64,000 nucleotides of DNA from Rhodococcus rhodochrous (GTDB taxonomy: Bacteria; Actinomycetota; Actinomycetes; Mycobacteriales; Mycobacteriaceae). This document shows positions 1 to 8,660 of this stretch, one piece after another (positions within the stretch are counted from its first letter, which is position 1; each line of letters starts with the position of its first letter). The stretch spans positions 2,285,444 to 2,349,443 of the forward strand of contig NZ_LT906450.1 in NCBI RefSeq assembly GCF_900187265.1, read 5' to 3'. A program made the position numbers and the translations under genes. The notes below the pieces were generated by a model, which worked only from the letters and a program-made list of their open reading frames with translations, did no database searches and had not been told where the DNA came from.

Positions 1-396
1 GGCGCGGCGCTCGCGCGCATCGAACAGCATCGTGCGGATCAGCGCGGGCCTGCCCTCGGCGTCCGGCTCGACCACCGAGGCGGCCAGGACCGGAAGCCGG
101 GTCCGGTCGGCACGGACGAGTTCGAGAGCGATCCCGTTGATCTGCCCGTGCATGAGCAGGAGCGGCGCGTAATGGGTCTCGTGGTAGATACGGCCGCCCA
201 CGCTGAGCAGGTCCGAGAAGTACCGCTTGCCGACCAGTTCGTCGCTCGGGAACCCGAGCCAGTCCGTCAACGTCCGGTTCACCTCCGTGATCCGTCCGTC
301 CGGGAGCGTCGTCAGGAATCCGCACGGCGCGTTGTCGTACAGCGCATCGCCGTGTCGGATACGGGGATCGAGGGTCCGATCGGTCGTCGCCGTCAC
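1..396 (-). CDS. PAS-domain protein, RsbP/RsbU-like (partial, runs off left edge)
   Basis: Only the first 132 codons are in the window. The GTG start at 396 shares four bases with the TGA of the RsbQ-like gene (GTGA), so the two are translationally coupled. Residues about 15-120 form a PAS sensor domain: a DNAPCGF opening, a LPDGRITEVNRT strand, a TDWLGF helix, GKRYFSDLL, and a PVLAASVVEPD core strand before an LIRTMLFDARERR tail. In Bacillus subtilis, RsbQ is encoded beside RsbP, which is a PAS domain followed by a PP2C phosphatase that dephosphorylates the anti-anti-sigma factor under energy stress. By analogy a SpoIIE/PP2C domain is expected beyond the edge, but it is not visible here. It could instead be a PAS-GGDEF protein or a PAS kinase. 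Confidence 0.8.
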   Translation of the reverse strand, partial: MTATTDRTLDPRIRHGDALYDNAPCGFLTTLPDGRITEVNRTLTDWLGFPSDELVGKRYFSDLLSVGGRIYHETHYAPLLLMHGQINGIALELVRADRTRLPVLAASVVEPDAEGRPALIRTMLFDARERRA

Positions 397-1214
397 CCCG
401 ATCGGCGCGCGAACGCCGCGATCGCGGCTGCTGTCTCTTCGGGTGCGCTGAGCTGCGGGCAGTGGCCGGTCGCGTTCAGAGTCACGAGTTCGCTCCCGGG
501 GATCTGCTCGTGAACGAAGGCACCGACCTCGCGCGGAGCGATCGCATCGTGGGCGCACTGGGCGACGAGCGTGGGCACCGACACCGCGGCCAGATCGGAG
601 CGATTGTCGGCGAGGAAGGTCACCCGGGCGAAGACGCGCGCCACCTCGGGATCCGTGCGGCAGAAGATCTCGGCGAGTTCGTCGCCGAGCTCCGGCCGCT
701 CGGGATTGCCCATGATGACCGGCGCCATCGACTCGGTCCAGCCCAGATAGTTCGCTTCGAGGGATTCGAGCAGCTCGTCGATGTCGTCGGCGCTGAACCC
801 ACCTCGGTAACCGGTGGCCGGATCGTCGATGAAGCACGGGGACGGCGCGAGCAGCACGAGACCGGAGAAGACCTCCGGGGCAGCGGCCGCCGCGAGGACA
901 CCGATCGACGCGCTCACCGAGTGACCGACGAAGAGCACCGGCCCGAGATCCAGGCTCCGGCACAGGTCCACGACGTCCTCGGCGTAGGTCTCCATCCGCG
1001 AGTAGCGCTGGGAGTCCCAGGCGGTCGCATCGGAACGCCCGGAGCCGACGTGGTCGAACCGCACCACGGTGAAGTCGGGTTCGAGCAGCGGGATCACCAG
1101 TCGCCACAGGTGCTGGTCGCAGCCGAAACCGTGCGCGAGGACGACCACCGGGCCCTCTCGGTTGCCCGTGATCGTCACGCTGTTCCTGTGCACCACATCG
1201 GTGACTTGTCGCAT
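393..1214 (-). CDS. rsbQ: RsbQ-type alpha/beta hydrolase (energy-stress sigma regulator partner)
   Basis: This 273-residue protein matches the B. subtilis RsbQ pattern along its length: GFGCDQ near residue 30, DHVGSGRSD at 54-62, nucleophile elbow GHSVSAS with Ser99, the SPCFIDDP and GGF segments, YLGW, QCAHDAIAP with Asp223, and GHCPQLS with His251. Ser99-Asp223-His251 is the expected catalytic triad. RsbQ binds a small hydrophobic ligand and is required for the PAS-PP2C phosphatase RsbP to activate the general stress sigma factor. The overlapping downstream PAS gene supports that role. The ATG at 1214 follows a GGAGGGGG Shine-Dalgarno sequence. The same fold occurs in strigolactone-type receptors and generic hydrolases, but the pairing favours RsbQ. 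Confidence 0.9.
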   Translation of the reverse strand: MRQVTDVVHRNSVTITGNREGPVVVLAHGFGCDQHLWRLVIPLLEPDFTVVRFDHVGSGRSDATAWDSQRYSRMETYAEDVVDLCRSLDLGPVLFVGHSVSASIGVLAAAAAPEVFSGLVLLAPSPCFIDDPATGYRGGFSADDIDELLESLEANYLGWTESMAPVIMGNPERPELGDELAEIFCRTDPEVARVFARVTFLADNRSDLAAVSVPTLVAQCAHDAIAPREVGAFVHEQIPGSELVTLNATGHCPQLSAPEETAAAIAAFARRSG

Positions 1215-1356
1215 TGCACCCCCTCCGTTCTCCCGAGGGTGTCATATTCGCTACTCGATAGCGATCCCGGTTCTCTCGCCACTTCCCGGGGACACGGCGT
1301 TCGGCACACGTCCGTGCAGCTAGCCTTCTTGCGTACGGTGCACAGAAGGAGTTCCC

Positions 1357-2181
1357 ATGGCGAAGATCGAGCAGATCCTGGCGCTCGAACAGATCGAGAA
1401 CGACATCTTCCGGGGCATAGCGACGGAGACGTTGCTGCCGCGGACGTTCGGTGGTCAGGTGGCCGGTCAGGCGCTCGTGTCGGCGGTCCGCACCGTCGAT
1501 CCCGCATTCGGGGTCCACTCGCTGCACGGCTACTTCCTCCGCCCGGGGAACCCGACGATGCAGATCGTCTACCTCGTCGACCGGATCCGCGACGGCCGCT
1601 CCTTCTGCACCCGGCGCGTGACGGCCGTCCAGGACGGCAAGGCGATCTTCACCATGTCGGCGTCGTTCCACGTGCGCGACGAGGGGATCGAGCATCAGGA
1701 CACGATGCCGCGGGTGCCGGCGCCGGAGGAACTGCCCGATCCGGAGACCGTGGTCGACGACGCGACCCTGCTGTGGGCGAAGAAGGAATGGGCCGAATGG
1801 GACTTCCGATTCGTTCCCCGCGACCGGATGGACTCGTCGAGCAGGATGGCCGCCCAGCAGCAGCTGTGGTTCAAGTCCCGCGAGATCCTCCCCGACGACC
1901 CGGTCTTCCACGTGTGCACGCTCGCGTACATGAGCGACATGACGTTGCTCGGCTCGGCGAGCGTCGGCCACGACGACGAACGGACGCAGGGCGCATCCCT
2001 GGACCACGCGATGTGGTTCCTGCGACCGTTCCGCGCCGACGACTGGCTGCTCTACGACCAGACGTCACCCTCCGCCGGGCTGGGGCGCGCACTGACCCAG
2101 GGGCGGATCTTCGATCGCAACGGCAACATGGTCGCGGCGGTGGTGCAGGAAGGACTCACGCGGTACCTGCGCGAGTCCTGA
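1357..2181 (+). CDS. tesB: Acyl-CoA thioesterase II
   Basis: A cytosolic double-hotdog thioesterase of 274 residues, which hydrolyses acyl-CoA to free fatty acid and CoA. The N-terminal hotdog has [12 protein letters not shown] (29-40) and [12 protein letters not shown] (53-64). The C-terminal hotdog has SLDHAMWF (Asp216), DQTSPSA (about 234-240) and VQEGLTR (Gln264). These correspond to the catalytic Asp, Thr/Ser and Gln of E. coli TesB. The ATG is preceded by AAGGAG at 1346-1351. The gene diverges from rsbQ and lies 76 bp before pdxT, an order also found in mycobacteria, where tesB2 sits between pdxS and pdxT. Confidence 0.95.
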   Translation: MAKIEQILALEQIENDIFRGIATETLLPRTFGGQVAGQALVSAVRTVDPAFGVHSLHGYFLRPGNPTMQIVYLVDRIRDGRSFCTRRVTAVQDGKAIFTMSASFHVRDEGIEHQDTMPRVPAPEELPDPETVVDDATLLWAKKEWAEWDFRFVPRDRMDSSSRMAAQQQLWFKSREILPDDPVFHVCTLAYMSDMTLLGSASVGHDDERTQGASLDHAMWFLRPFRADDWLLYDQTSPSAGLGRALTQGRIFDRNGNMVAAVVQEGLTRYLRES

Positions 2182-2257
2182 ACGAGGGCGTCCCCGACGA
2201 GGACGTCCCCACAGAGTGCCTGCGCATCGGCGACCCCGAACGGACAGGCAGGCAACG

Positions 2258-2869
2258 ATGACCATTTCCTCTCCCACGATCGGCGTCCTGGCACTGCAGG
2301 GCGACGTCCGCGAACACCGCAGTGCTCTCGAGGCGGCGGGTGCGCGGACGATCGCGGTGCGGCGCGAGCGCGAACTCGACGAGGTCGACGGCATCGTCCT
2401 CCCCGGCGGCGAGTCCACGACCGTCAGCCGTCTGTTGCGCGTGTTCGATCTGCTCGAGCCGTTGCGGAGCCGGTTGAAGGCGGGCCTGCCCGCCTACGGT
2501 TCGTGCGCCGGCATGATCCTGCTCGCCTCCCGGGTGCTCGACACCACCGAGGACGCCGAACACCTCGACGCCCTCGACATCGTGGTGCGCCGCAACGCGT
2601 TCGGCCGTCAGGTCGACTCGTTCGAGACCGACCTGCCGCTGACCGGCCTCGACGACGGGCCCGTGCGTGCGGTGTTCATCCGCGCACCGTGGGTGGAGGA
2701 GGTCGGGCCCGACGTCGAGGTCCTGGCCACGGTGCCGGACGGGCCGGCGGCGGGCCGGGTGGTCGCGGTGCGTCAGGGTGCCGTGATCGCGACCTCCTTC
2801 CATCCCGAGATCACCGGCGACCATCGCGTGCACCGGTTCTTCGTGGAGACCGTGCGCTCGGCCACCTGA
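2258..2869 (+). CDS. pdxT: Pyridoxal 5'-phosphate synthase glutaminase subunit PdxT
   Basis: A class I glutamine amidotransferase of 203 residues that supplies ammonia to PdxS for vitamin B6 synthesis. It opens with [13 protein letters not shown], typical of Pdx2. It carries LPGGEST (48-54), the nucleophile Cys83 in [10 protein letters not shown], and the His182/Glu184 dyad in SFHPEIT, completing the glutaminase triad. The ATG at 2258 is preferred over an upstream GTG at 2216 because Pdx2 proteins begin within a few residues of this motif. The partner gene pdxS, normally next to tesB-pdxT, is not in the window. Confidence 0.95.
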   Translation: MTISSPTIGVLALQGDVREHRSALEAAGARTIAVRRERELDEVDGIVLPGGESTTVSRLLRVFDLLEPLRSRLKAGLPAYGSCAGMILLASRVLDTTEDAEHLDALDIVVRRNAFGRQVDSFETDLPLTGLDDGPVRAVFIRAPWVEEVGPDVEVLATVPDGPAAGRVVAVRQGAVIATSFHPEITGDHRVHRFFVETVRSAT

Positions 2870-3008
2870 CCGCGGAGCGCGCCCGACGACCTCGACGACA
2901 TGACGACACGGCCACCGTGCCGGTGGCCCACACCGGGAGCGAGTAGAATCGACGCTCCGACCTGTCGGTTGACGCCGACCACACTTCGCCGGAAGGGGCT
3001 CGAAGCGA

Positions 3009-3761
3009 ATGAGCGGCCACTCCAAATGGGCCACCACCAAGCACAAGAAGGCGGTCATCGATGCCAAGCGCGGCAAGATGTTCGCGAAGCTCATCAAGAA
3101 CATCGAGGTGGCGGCTCGGACCGGCGGTGGCGACCCGGCGGGTAACCCGACCCTGTTCGACGCCATCCAGAAGGCGAAGAAGAACTCGGTCCCGAACGAC
3201 AACATCGAGCGTGCCCGCAAGCGTGGCGGCGGTGAGGAAGCCGGCGGTGCCGACTGGCAGACCATCACCTACGAGGGCTACGGCCCCAACGGTGTCGCGC
3301 TGCTCATCGAGTGTCTGACCGACAACCGCAACCGCGCCGCCGGCGAGGTCCGCACGGCGATGACCCGCAACGGCGGCAACATGGCCGATCCGGGTTCGGT
3401 CGCCTACCTGTTCACCCGCAAGGGAGTCGTCGTGCTCGAGAAGAACGGCCGCTCCGAGGACGAGATCCTCGAGGTCGTCCTCGAAGCGGGTGCCGAGGAG
3501 ATCAACGATCTCGGCGACTCCTTCGAGATCGTCTCCGAGGCGTCCGACCTGATCGCCGTGCGTACGGCTCTCGTCGACGCCGGCATCGACTACGACTCGG
3601 CCGACCCCGATTTCCGGGCGTCCGTCGAGGTGCCGGTCGACGCCGAGGGTGCACGCAAGGTCATGAAGCTGGTCGACGCGCTCGAGGACTGCGACGACGT
3701 GCAGAACGTCTACACGAACGTCGACATCTCCGACGACGTCCTCGCCGAACTCGACGCCTGA
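3009..3761 (+). CDS. yebC: YebC/PmpR/TACO1-family regulator
   Basis: A 250-residue protein with the invariant start [14 protein letters not shown] and the conserved stretches [24 protein letters not shown] (here [13 protein letters not shown]) and [10 protein letters not shown]. Family members are cytosolic. They have been described as DNA-binding regulators and, more recently, as ribosome-associated factors that help translate difficult (for example proline-rich) sequences. It sits between pdxT and ruvCAB, the conserved mycobacterial order, and was once thought linked to RuvC. A purine-rich GGAAGGGG about 12 bases upstream fits the ATG start. Confidence 0.95.
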   Translation: MSGHSKWATTKHKKAVIDAKRGKMFAKLIKNIEVAARTGGGDPAGNPTLFDAIQKAKKNSVPNDNIERARKRGGGEEAGGADWQTITYEGYGPNGVALLIECLTDNRNRAAGEVRTAMTRNGGNMADPGSVAYLFTRKGVVVLEKNGRSEDEILEVVLEAGAEEINDLGDSFEIVSEASDLIAVRTALVDAGIDYDSADPDFRASVEVPVDAEGARKVMKLVDALEDCDDVQNVYTNVDISDDVLAELDA

Positions 3762-3810
3762 GCGACGCTCTCGTCGTACTCGTCCACGAGCGACGCTCGT
3801 CGTACTTGTC
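3760..3810. repeat. Imperfect direct repeat starting at the yebC stop codon
   Basis: GAGCGACGCTC followed by TC and GTCGTACTCGTC (3760-3781) recurs 28 bp later as GAGCGACGCTC GTCGTACTTGTC (3788-3810). The second copy lacks two bases and has one substitution. The first copy begins within the TGA of yebC. The 11-base GAGCGACGCTC core is itself nearly palindromic, so the pair might also fold as a terminator, though no T-run follows. Confidence 0.7.
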
Positions 3811-3866
3811 ACAGCGGCCGGGGTCGCGTGTCGGTCTCCCGGCACCCGATCCCGGCCGCTATGCTC

Positions 3867-3882
3867 TCGAACAGGCGTTCGC
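3867..3882 (+). promoter_or_regulatory. Candidate LexA (SOS) box upstream of ruvC
   Basis: TCGAACAGGCGTTCGC matches the actinobacterial SOS box TCGAAC-N4-GTTCGA at 11 of 12 defined positions. It lies immediately downstream of a plausible -10 element, TATGCT at 3860-3865, where a bound repressor would block the polymerase. Its position 75 bp before ruvC implies DNA-damage induction of ruvCAB. The motif match is seen directly; LexA binding is inferred. Confidence 0.75.
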
Positions 3883-3957
3883 AATCGTGCGAAGCGAGGT
3901 CGGGTCCGTCGAAGGCGTCGGAAACCGGCCGTATTCGGGTGTCGAGAGGTGAGTCGG

Positions 3958-4536
3958 GTGCGCGTGATGGGTGTCGACCCCGGTCTGACCCGCTGTGGTC
4001 TGGGGATGGTCGACACGGGACGCGGACGCGACGTGATCCCCGTCGCCGTCGGTGTCATCCGCACCTCGCCCGAACTCGACCTCGAGCACCGGCTCCTCAA
4101 GGTCTCCGACTCGGTCGAGGAGTGGATGGACCGCTACAAGCCCGACGTCGTGGCGATCGAGCGCGTGTTCTCCCAGCACAACGTACGTACCGCGATGGGC
4201 ACCGCGCAGGCCGGCGGCGTCGTCGCCCTCGCCGCCGCGCGGCGCTCGATCCCGGTCATGTTCCACACGCCGAGCGAGGTGAAGGCCGCGGTCACCGGCA
4301 GTGGCACGGCCGACAAGAAGCAGGTGACCACGATGATCACCCGCATCCTCAAGCTCGACGCCGCGCCGAAGCCCGCCGACGCCGCAGACGCACTCGCACT
4401 CGCCGTCGCACACTGTTGGCGGGCCCCGCTGCTCGCCAGACTCGCGGCCGCCGAAGCTGCGGCCGCCCAGCAGAAGAAACGCTACGAGGAGCGGCTGCGC
4501 GAACAGTCGGCCGCACGGAAGGCAGGTAGCCGGTGA
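3958..4536 (+). CDS. ruvC: Crossover junction endodeoxyribonuclease RuvC
   Basis: The Holliday-junction resolvase that cuts symmetrically in complex with RuvAB. Counting from the GTG at 3958 (MRVMGVDPG), the acidic catalytic residues fall at Asp7, Glu68 (AIERVF), Asp141 and Asp144 (DAADALALA), the same numbers as in E. coli. That register and the GAGAGGTGAG Shine-Dalgarno at about 3943-3952 favour this start over the GTG at 3949. It gives 192 residues. The last four bases overlap ruvA (GTGA). The C-terminus extends past the core as a Lys/Arg/Ala-rich tail. Confidence 0.95.
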   Translation: MRVMGVDPGLTRCGLGMVDTGRGRDVIPVAVGVIRTSPELDLEHRLLKVSDSVEEWMDRYKPDVVAIERVFSQHNVRTAMGTAQAGGVVALAAARRSIPVMFHTPSEVKAAVTGSGTADKKQVTTMITRILKLDAAPKPADAADALALAVAHCWRAPLLARLAAAEAAAAQQKKRYEERLREQSAARKAGSR

Positions 4537-5129
4537 TCGCCTCGGTACACGGCGAGGTACTCGACATAGCCCTCGACCACGTGGTGATCGAGGCGGGTGG
4601 GATCGGCTATCGGATCAACACCACACCCGCCACCCTCGCGGGTCTCCGGCGCGGCGAGCAGGCCAGGCTCGCCACCGCGATGATCGTCCGCGAGGACTCC
4701 ATGACGCTGTACGGCTTCGTCGACGCGGAGGCGCGCGAACTGTTCGGCCTGCTGCAGACGGTCAGCGGCGTCGGTCCCCGGCTCGCCATGGCCACGCTCG
4801 CCGTCCTCGAACCCGATGCTCTGCGTGCGGCTCTCGCCGACGGCAACACCTCGGCCCTGACGCGGGTGCCCGGGATCGGCAAGCGTGGGGCCGAACGCAT
4901 GATCGTCGAACTGCGCGACAAGGTCGCGGCCTTCGGCGCCACGGGTTCGTCGCCCGTCGCGGCCGGTGCTTCGCCGCTGCGCGACCAGATCGTCGAGGCG
5001 CTGGTGGGTCTCGGATTCACGCCGCGTCAGGCCGAGCCGGCCGCCGACAAGGTCCTCACCGAGGACCCGGGCGCCGACGTCTCGACGGCACTGCGCTCGG
5101 CGCTCAAGCTGCTGGGCAGGTCGCGGTGA
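4533..5129 (+). CDS. ruvA: Holliday junction DNA helicase subunit RuvA
   Basis: A 198-residue tetrameric junction-binding protein that recruits RuvB. It shows the N-terminal OB fold ([28 protein letters not shown]), tandem helix-hairpin-helix motifs ([13 protein letters not shown] and [16 protein letters not shown]) and the C-terminal RuvB-contacting domain (about 150-198, [19 protein letters not shown]). Start and stop codons overlap those of ruvC and ruvB by four bases on both sides, so the three are translationally coupled. Confidence 0.96.
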   Translation: MIASVHGEVLDIALDHVVIEAGGIGYRINTTPATLAGLRRGEQARLATAMIVREDSMTLYGFVDAEARELFGLLQTVSGVGPRLAMATLAVLEPDALRAALADGNTSALTRVPGIGKRGAERMIVELRDKVAAFGATGSSPVAAGASPLRDQIVEALVGLGFTPRQAEPAADKVLTEDPGADVSTALRSALKLLGRSR

Positions 5130-6295
5130 CCGACGAGTACCGCGAGTTCGACGCGGCAGGAGCGGACCGCGAGCGGTCGCCGGTCACGGCGGAGCATCTG
5201 CCCTCCGACAGCGACATCGAGACCAGCCTGCGCCCGACCAGCCTCGACGACTTCATCGGGCAACCGCGGGTCCGCGAGCAGCTGCAGCTCGTCCTGCGAG
5301 GAGCGAAGCTGCGCGGCGGCACTCCCGACCACATCCTCCTGTCCGGTCCGCCCGGTCTCGGCAAGACGTCGATGGCGATGATCATCGCCGCCGAACTCGG
5401 CACGTCGCTGAGACTGACCTCCGGTCCCGCGCTCGAACGCGCCGGCGATCTCGCCGCGATGCTGTCGAATCTCGCCGAGGGCGACGTGCTGTTCATCGAC
5501 GAGATCCACCGCATCGCCCGACCGGCCGAGGAGATGCTGTACCTCGCGATGGAGGACTTCCGCGTCGACGTCGTGGTGGGCAAGGGCCCCGGCGCGACGT
5601 CCATCCCGCTCGAGGTCGCACCCTTCACCCTCGTCGGCGCGACCACGCGTTCCGGCGCCCTCACCGGCCCGCTCCGCGACCGGTTCGGTTTCACCGCGCA
5701 CATGGACTTCTACGAGCCTCCCGAACTGCAGCGGATCCTGCACCGTTCCGCGTCGATCCTCGGGATCGATCTGCGCGACGACGCCGCCACGGAGATCGCC
5801 GGTCGTTCCCGCGGCACGCCGCGTATCGCCAACCGGTTGCTGCGCCGCGTCCGCGACTACGCCGACGTGCGCGCCGACGGTGTCGTGACCCGGGCCGTCG
5901 CACAGGCCGCCCTCGAGGTGTACGACGTCGATCCCATCGGTCTCGATCGTCTCGACCGCGCCGTCCTCGGCGCACTCGTCCGCAGTTTCGGTGGCGGCCC
6001 GGTCGGCGTGTCGACACTCGCCGTGGCCGTGGGGGAGGAGCCCGCCACCGTCGAGGAGGTGTGCGAGCCGTTCCTGGTCCGCGCCGGCATGGTCGCCCGA
6101 ACCCCGCGCGGACGTGTGGCCACGCAGGCCGCCTGGTTGCAGCTCGGCCTCACCCCGCCGCCGGAGGCCGCCACCGGGGGCATCGAGGTGCGTGCGCGCG
6201 AACCCCAGCTCGAGCTGTTCGAGGACGACCCCGACACGACCCTCGAGGGCGGTGTCGATCCGTCCGACCCGGACGATCCGGACGTACGGCGGTAG
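5126..6295 (+). CDS. ruvB: Holliday junction branch-migration ATPase RuvB
   Basis: An AAA+ motor of 389 residues that drives branch migration with RuvA. Walker A GPPGLGKT is at 74-81, Walker B DEIHR at 125-129 and sensor 1 GATTRSG at about 171-177, followed by arginine-finger and winged-helix regions. It is longer than typical RuvB (about 340): about 25 extra N-terminal residues rich in Asp/Glu/Arg and an acidic C-terminal tail ending [12 protein letters not shown]. Start GTG overlaps the ruvA stop. Confidence 0.96.
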   Translation: MTDEYREFDAAGADRERSPVTAEHLPSDSDIETSLRPTSLDDFIGQPRVREQLQLVLRGAKLRGGTPDHILLSGPPGLGKTSMAMIIAAELGTSLRLTSGPALERAGDLAAMLSNLAEGDVLFIDEIHRIARPAEEMLYLAMEDFRVDVVVGKGPGATSIPLEVAPFTLVGATTRSGALTGPLRDRFGFTAHMDFYEPPELQRILHRSASILGIDLRDDAATEIAGRSRGTPRIANRLLRRVRDYADVRADGVVTRAVAQAALEVYDVDPIGLDRLDRAVLGALVRSFGGGPVGVSTLAVAVGEEPATVEEVCEPFLVRAGMVARTPRGRVATQAAWLQLGLTPPPEAATGGIEVRAREPQLELFEDDPDTTLEGGVDPSDPDDPDVRR

Positions 6296-6442
6296 GACGC
6301 TCGCCCGGGGAATGGCACACTGGTCTACTGCGTCGGTCCGTGGAGGCCGATCCCGACGTCGTGGTGCCGCATGCGCCACCACGACCCGCTGGTGTCGCCC
6401 GCGTCACCACCCACCGACAACGAACGAGGACTGACTTCAACG

Positions 6443-6772
6443 ATGGAACTGCTCTTCCCTCTCCTGATCCTGGCACTGCTCGTCCCGACCTTCCTGGGCG
6501 TGCGGCGTCAGAAGAAGGAGATGCAGAAGGTGACGGCGCTGCAGGACTCCCTGCGCATCGGCGACCGCGTGATGACCACCGCGGGTCTGCACGCCACGGT
6601 GGCCGCCCTCGCCGACGACACCGTCGATCTCGAGATCGCGCCGGGTGTCGTCACGACCTGGTCGCGTCTGGTCATCCGGGAGCGCGTCGAGACCGAGACC
6701 CCGCAGGATCCGGATCTGCTCCGCAAGGACGACGATGCGACCCCGCCGGAGGGACGTCCGACCGAGTACTGA
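6443..6772 (+). CDS. yajC: Preprotein translocase subunit YajC
   Basis: A small single-pass membrane protein of 109 residues. The N-terminal anchor is ELLFPLLILALLVPTFLGV (2-20), followed by RRQKKEMQ and the YajC core (LRIGDRVMTTAGLHATVAAL, VDLEIAPGVVTTWSR). It accompanies SecD-SecF in the Sec accessory complex. The ATG at 6443 is chosen because it starts directly at the membrane anchor; an upstream in-frame ATG at 6371 would add 24 polar residues. The tail is acidic and Pro-rich. Confidence 0.93.
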   Translation: MELLFPLLILALLVPTFLGVRRQKKEMQKVTALQDSLRIGDRVMTTAGLHATVAALADDTVDLEIAPGVVTTWSRLVIRERVETETPQDPDLLRKDDDATPPEGRPTEY

Positions 6773-6797
6773 CAGCCGATTCGCGACGCACGGTTTC

Positions 6798-6820
6798 GGC
6801 ACCGGAGTCTCCGGTGCCGG
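6798..6820. repeat. 23-bp near-perfect palindrome between yajC and secD
   Basis: CGGCACCGGAG (6798-6808) and CTCCGGTGCCG (6810-6820) are perfect inverted 11-base arms around one base. It lies 26 bp after yajC and 62 bp before secD. There is no loop for a good RNA hairpin and no T-run, so a protein-binding site is as likely as an attenuator. Function unknown. Confidence 0.6.
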
Positions 6821-6882
6821 TGCCGAGCGCCGCGCGACTGCACCCGACCACCACTCACTCGCATCGAGGAGACTGACAGACC

Positions 6883-8658
6883 GTGGCACCTTCCAACGGA
6901 TCGGTGCATCCCGTGCGCGCTCTCGCCCTGTTCGGGGTGATTCTCGCCGCGTTGTATGCACTGGTCTTCTTCACCGGGGACAAGTCGCCCACCCCGAAGC
7001 TGGGCATCGACCTGCAGGGTGGCACCCGCGTCACCCTCACCGCGCGAACCCCCGACGGGAGCAGCCCGAGTCCGGACAGCCTCCGCCAGGCCCAGCAGAT
7101 CATCGAGACCCGCGTCAACGGCCTCGGTGTGTCGGGTTCGGAAGTGATCGTCGAGGGCGACAACCTCGTGATCACCGTCCCGGGTGAGGACAGCTCCCAG
7201 GCCAGGACGCTGGGCCAGACCGCCCGTCTGTACATCAGGCCGGTGATCGGGGGACCGATCGACGCGAACATGACCGCCGAGGATCTCGCCGAGCAGCCCG
7301 GCGCCGGTACGCCCGAGGGTGGGCTGCCCGCAGAACCGGCCCCTGCCGAACCGGCACCCGGCGAACCCGCACCGGCCGATCAGGCTCCGCCCGCCGATGC
7401 GCCCGAACCGCAGGGACGTCCGTTCCCGGCGCAGGATCCCACCGCGCCCACCGATGCCCCGGAACCGGCCGAGACGCCCGAGGCTCCGACCGAGCCCACC
7501 GGAGTACCCGAGGTTCCCGAGAACGACGGCTCGCTCACCCCGCAGGAACAGGCGGCCGCCGACATCGCCGCGGCCAAGGCCACTCGCCAGAGCGAGGACC
7601 CCGCGGTGCAGCAGGCCGCGGCTCTCGCGCTCGACTGCTCCGCGGCCGACCCGCTCGCAGGCAACGACGACCCGGCGCTTCCGCTCGTCGCGTGCTCCAC
7701 GGACGGCACCGCGATCTACCTGCTCGGCCCGAGCATCATCGACGGCCAGCAGATCGACGACGCCACCTCCGGCTTCAACCAGCAGCAGTCGCGCTACGAG
7801 GTCAGCCTGACCTTCGACAGCGAGGGCAGCAACACCTGGGCACAGTTCACCGCCGCGAACATCGGTCAGCAGGCCGCCTTCGTGCTCGACTCGAAGGTCG
7901 TCAGCGCCCCGGTGATCCAGGGCGCCACCCCCGCCGGCAGCGCCACCTCGATCACCGGCCAGTTCACGAACACGCAGGCCGCCGAGCTCGCGAACACCCT
8001 CAAGTACGGCTCGCTCCCGCTGTCGTTCGTCGCGTCCGAAGCCGAGACCGTCTCCGCGACACTGGGTCTGGCCTCGCTCGAGGCCGGCCTGATCGCCGGT
8101 GCGGTGGGCCTGGCCCTCGTGCTGATCTTCTGCCTCGCCTACTACCGGATGCTCGGACTGCTCACCGCACTGTCGCTCGTCCTGTCGGGTCTGGCGGTCT
8201 ACGCGGTCATGGTGCTGCTCGGCCGATACATCGGGTTCACGCTCGACCTCGCCGGCGTCGCCGGTCTCATCATCGGTATCGGCATGACCGCCGACTCGTT
8301 CGTCGTCTTCTTCGAACGGATCAAGGACGAGATCCGCGAGGGACGAAGTTTCCGTTCCGCCGTGCCGCGCGGTTGGGCCCGTGCCCGCCGGACCATCCTT
8401 TCCGGTAACGCGGTCAGCTTCATCGCCGCCGCCGTGCTCTACGTCCTGGCCGTCGGTCAGGTCCGTGGCTTCGCGTTCACCCTCGGCCTCACCACGATCC
8501 TCGACGTCGTCGTGGTGTTCCTCGTGACCTGGCCGCTGGTGTTCCTGGCCTCGAAGTCGAAGTTCTGGTCCAAGCCGAGTGTGAACGGTCTGGGCGCGAT
8601 CCAGCAGGTGGCCGACGAGCGTCGCCTCGTTGCCGCGACCGCTGCGAAGGAGGCGTGA
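6883..8658 (+). CDS. secD: Protein translocase subunit SecD
   Basis: A 591-residue RND-family component that uses proton-motive force to pull proteins out of the Sec channel. TM1 is at about 12-31, followed by the signature [10 protein letters not shown] (41-50) and the first extracytoplasmic P1 region. A Pro/Ala/Glu-rich insert at about 137-217 separates the two P1 halves. The remaining five membrane segments lie in the C-terminal third (from about 393), with [19 protein letters not shown]. The insert is common in actinobacterial SecD but long here. The start is GTG. Two bases separate its TGA from the secF ATG. Confidence 0.95.
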   Translation: MAPSNGSVHPVRALALFGVILAALYALVFFTGDKSPTPKLGIDLQGGTRVTLTARTPDGSSPSPDSLRQAQQIIETRVNGLGVSGSEVIVEGDNLVITVPGEDSSQARTLGQTARLYIRPVIGGPIDANMTAEDLAEQPGAGTPEGGLPAEPAPAEPAPGEPAPADQAPPADAPEPQGRPFPAQDPTAPTDAPEPAETPEAPTEPTGVPEVPENDGSLTPQEQAAADIAAAKATRQSEDPAVQQAAALALDCSAADPLAGNDDPALPLVACSTDGTAIYLLGPSIIDGQQIDDATSGFNQQQSRYEVSLTFDSEGSNTWAQFTAANIGQQAAFVLDSKVVSAPVIQGATPAGSATSITGQFTNTQAAELANTLKYGSLPLSFVASEAETVSATLGLASLEAGLIAGAVGLALVLIFCLAYYRMLGLLTALSLVLSGLAVYAVMVLLGRYIGFTLDLAGVAGLIIGIGMTADSFVVFFERIKDEIREGRSFRSAVPRGWARARRTILSGNAVSFIAAAVLYVLAVGQVRGFAFTLGLTTILDVVVVFLVTWPLVFLASKSKFWSKPSVNGLGAIQQVADERRLVAATAAKEA

Positions 8659-8660
8659 CG

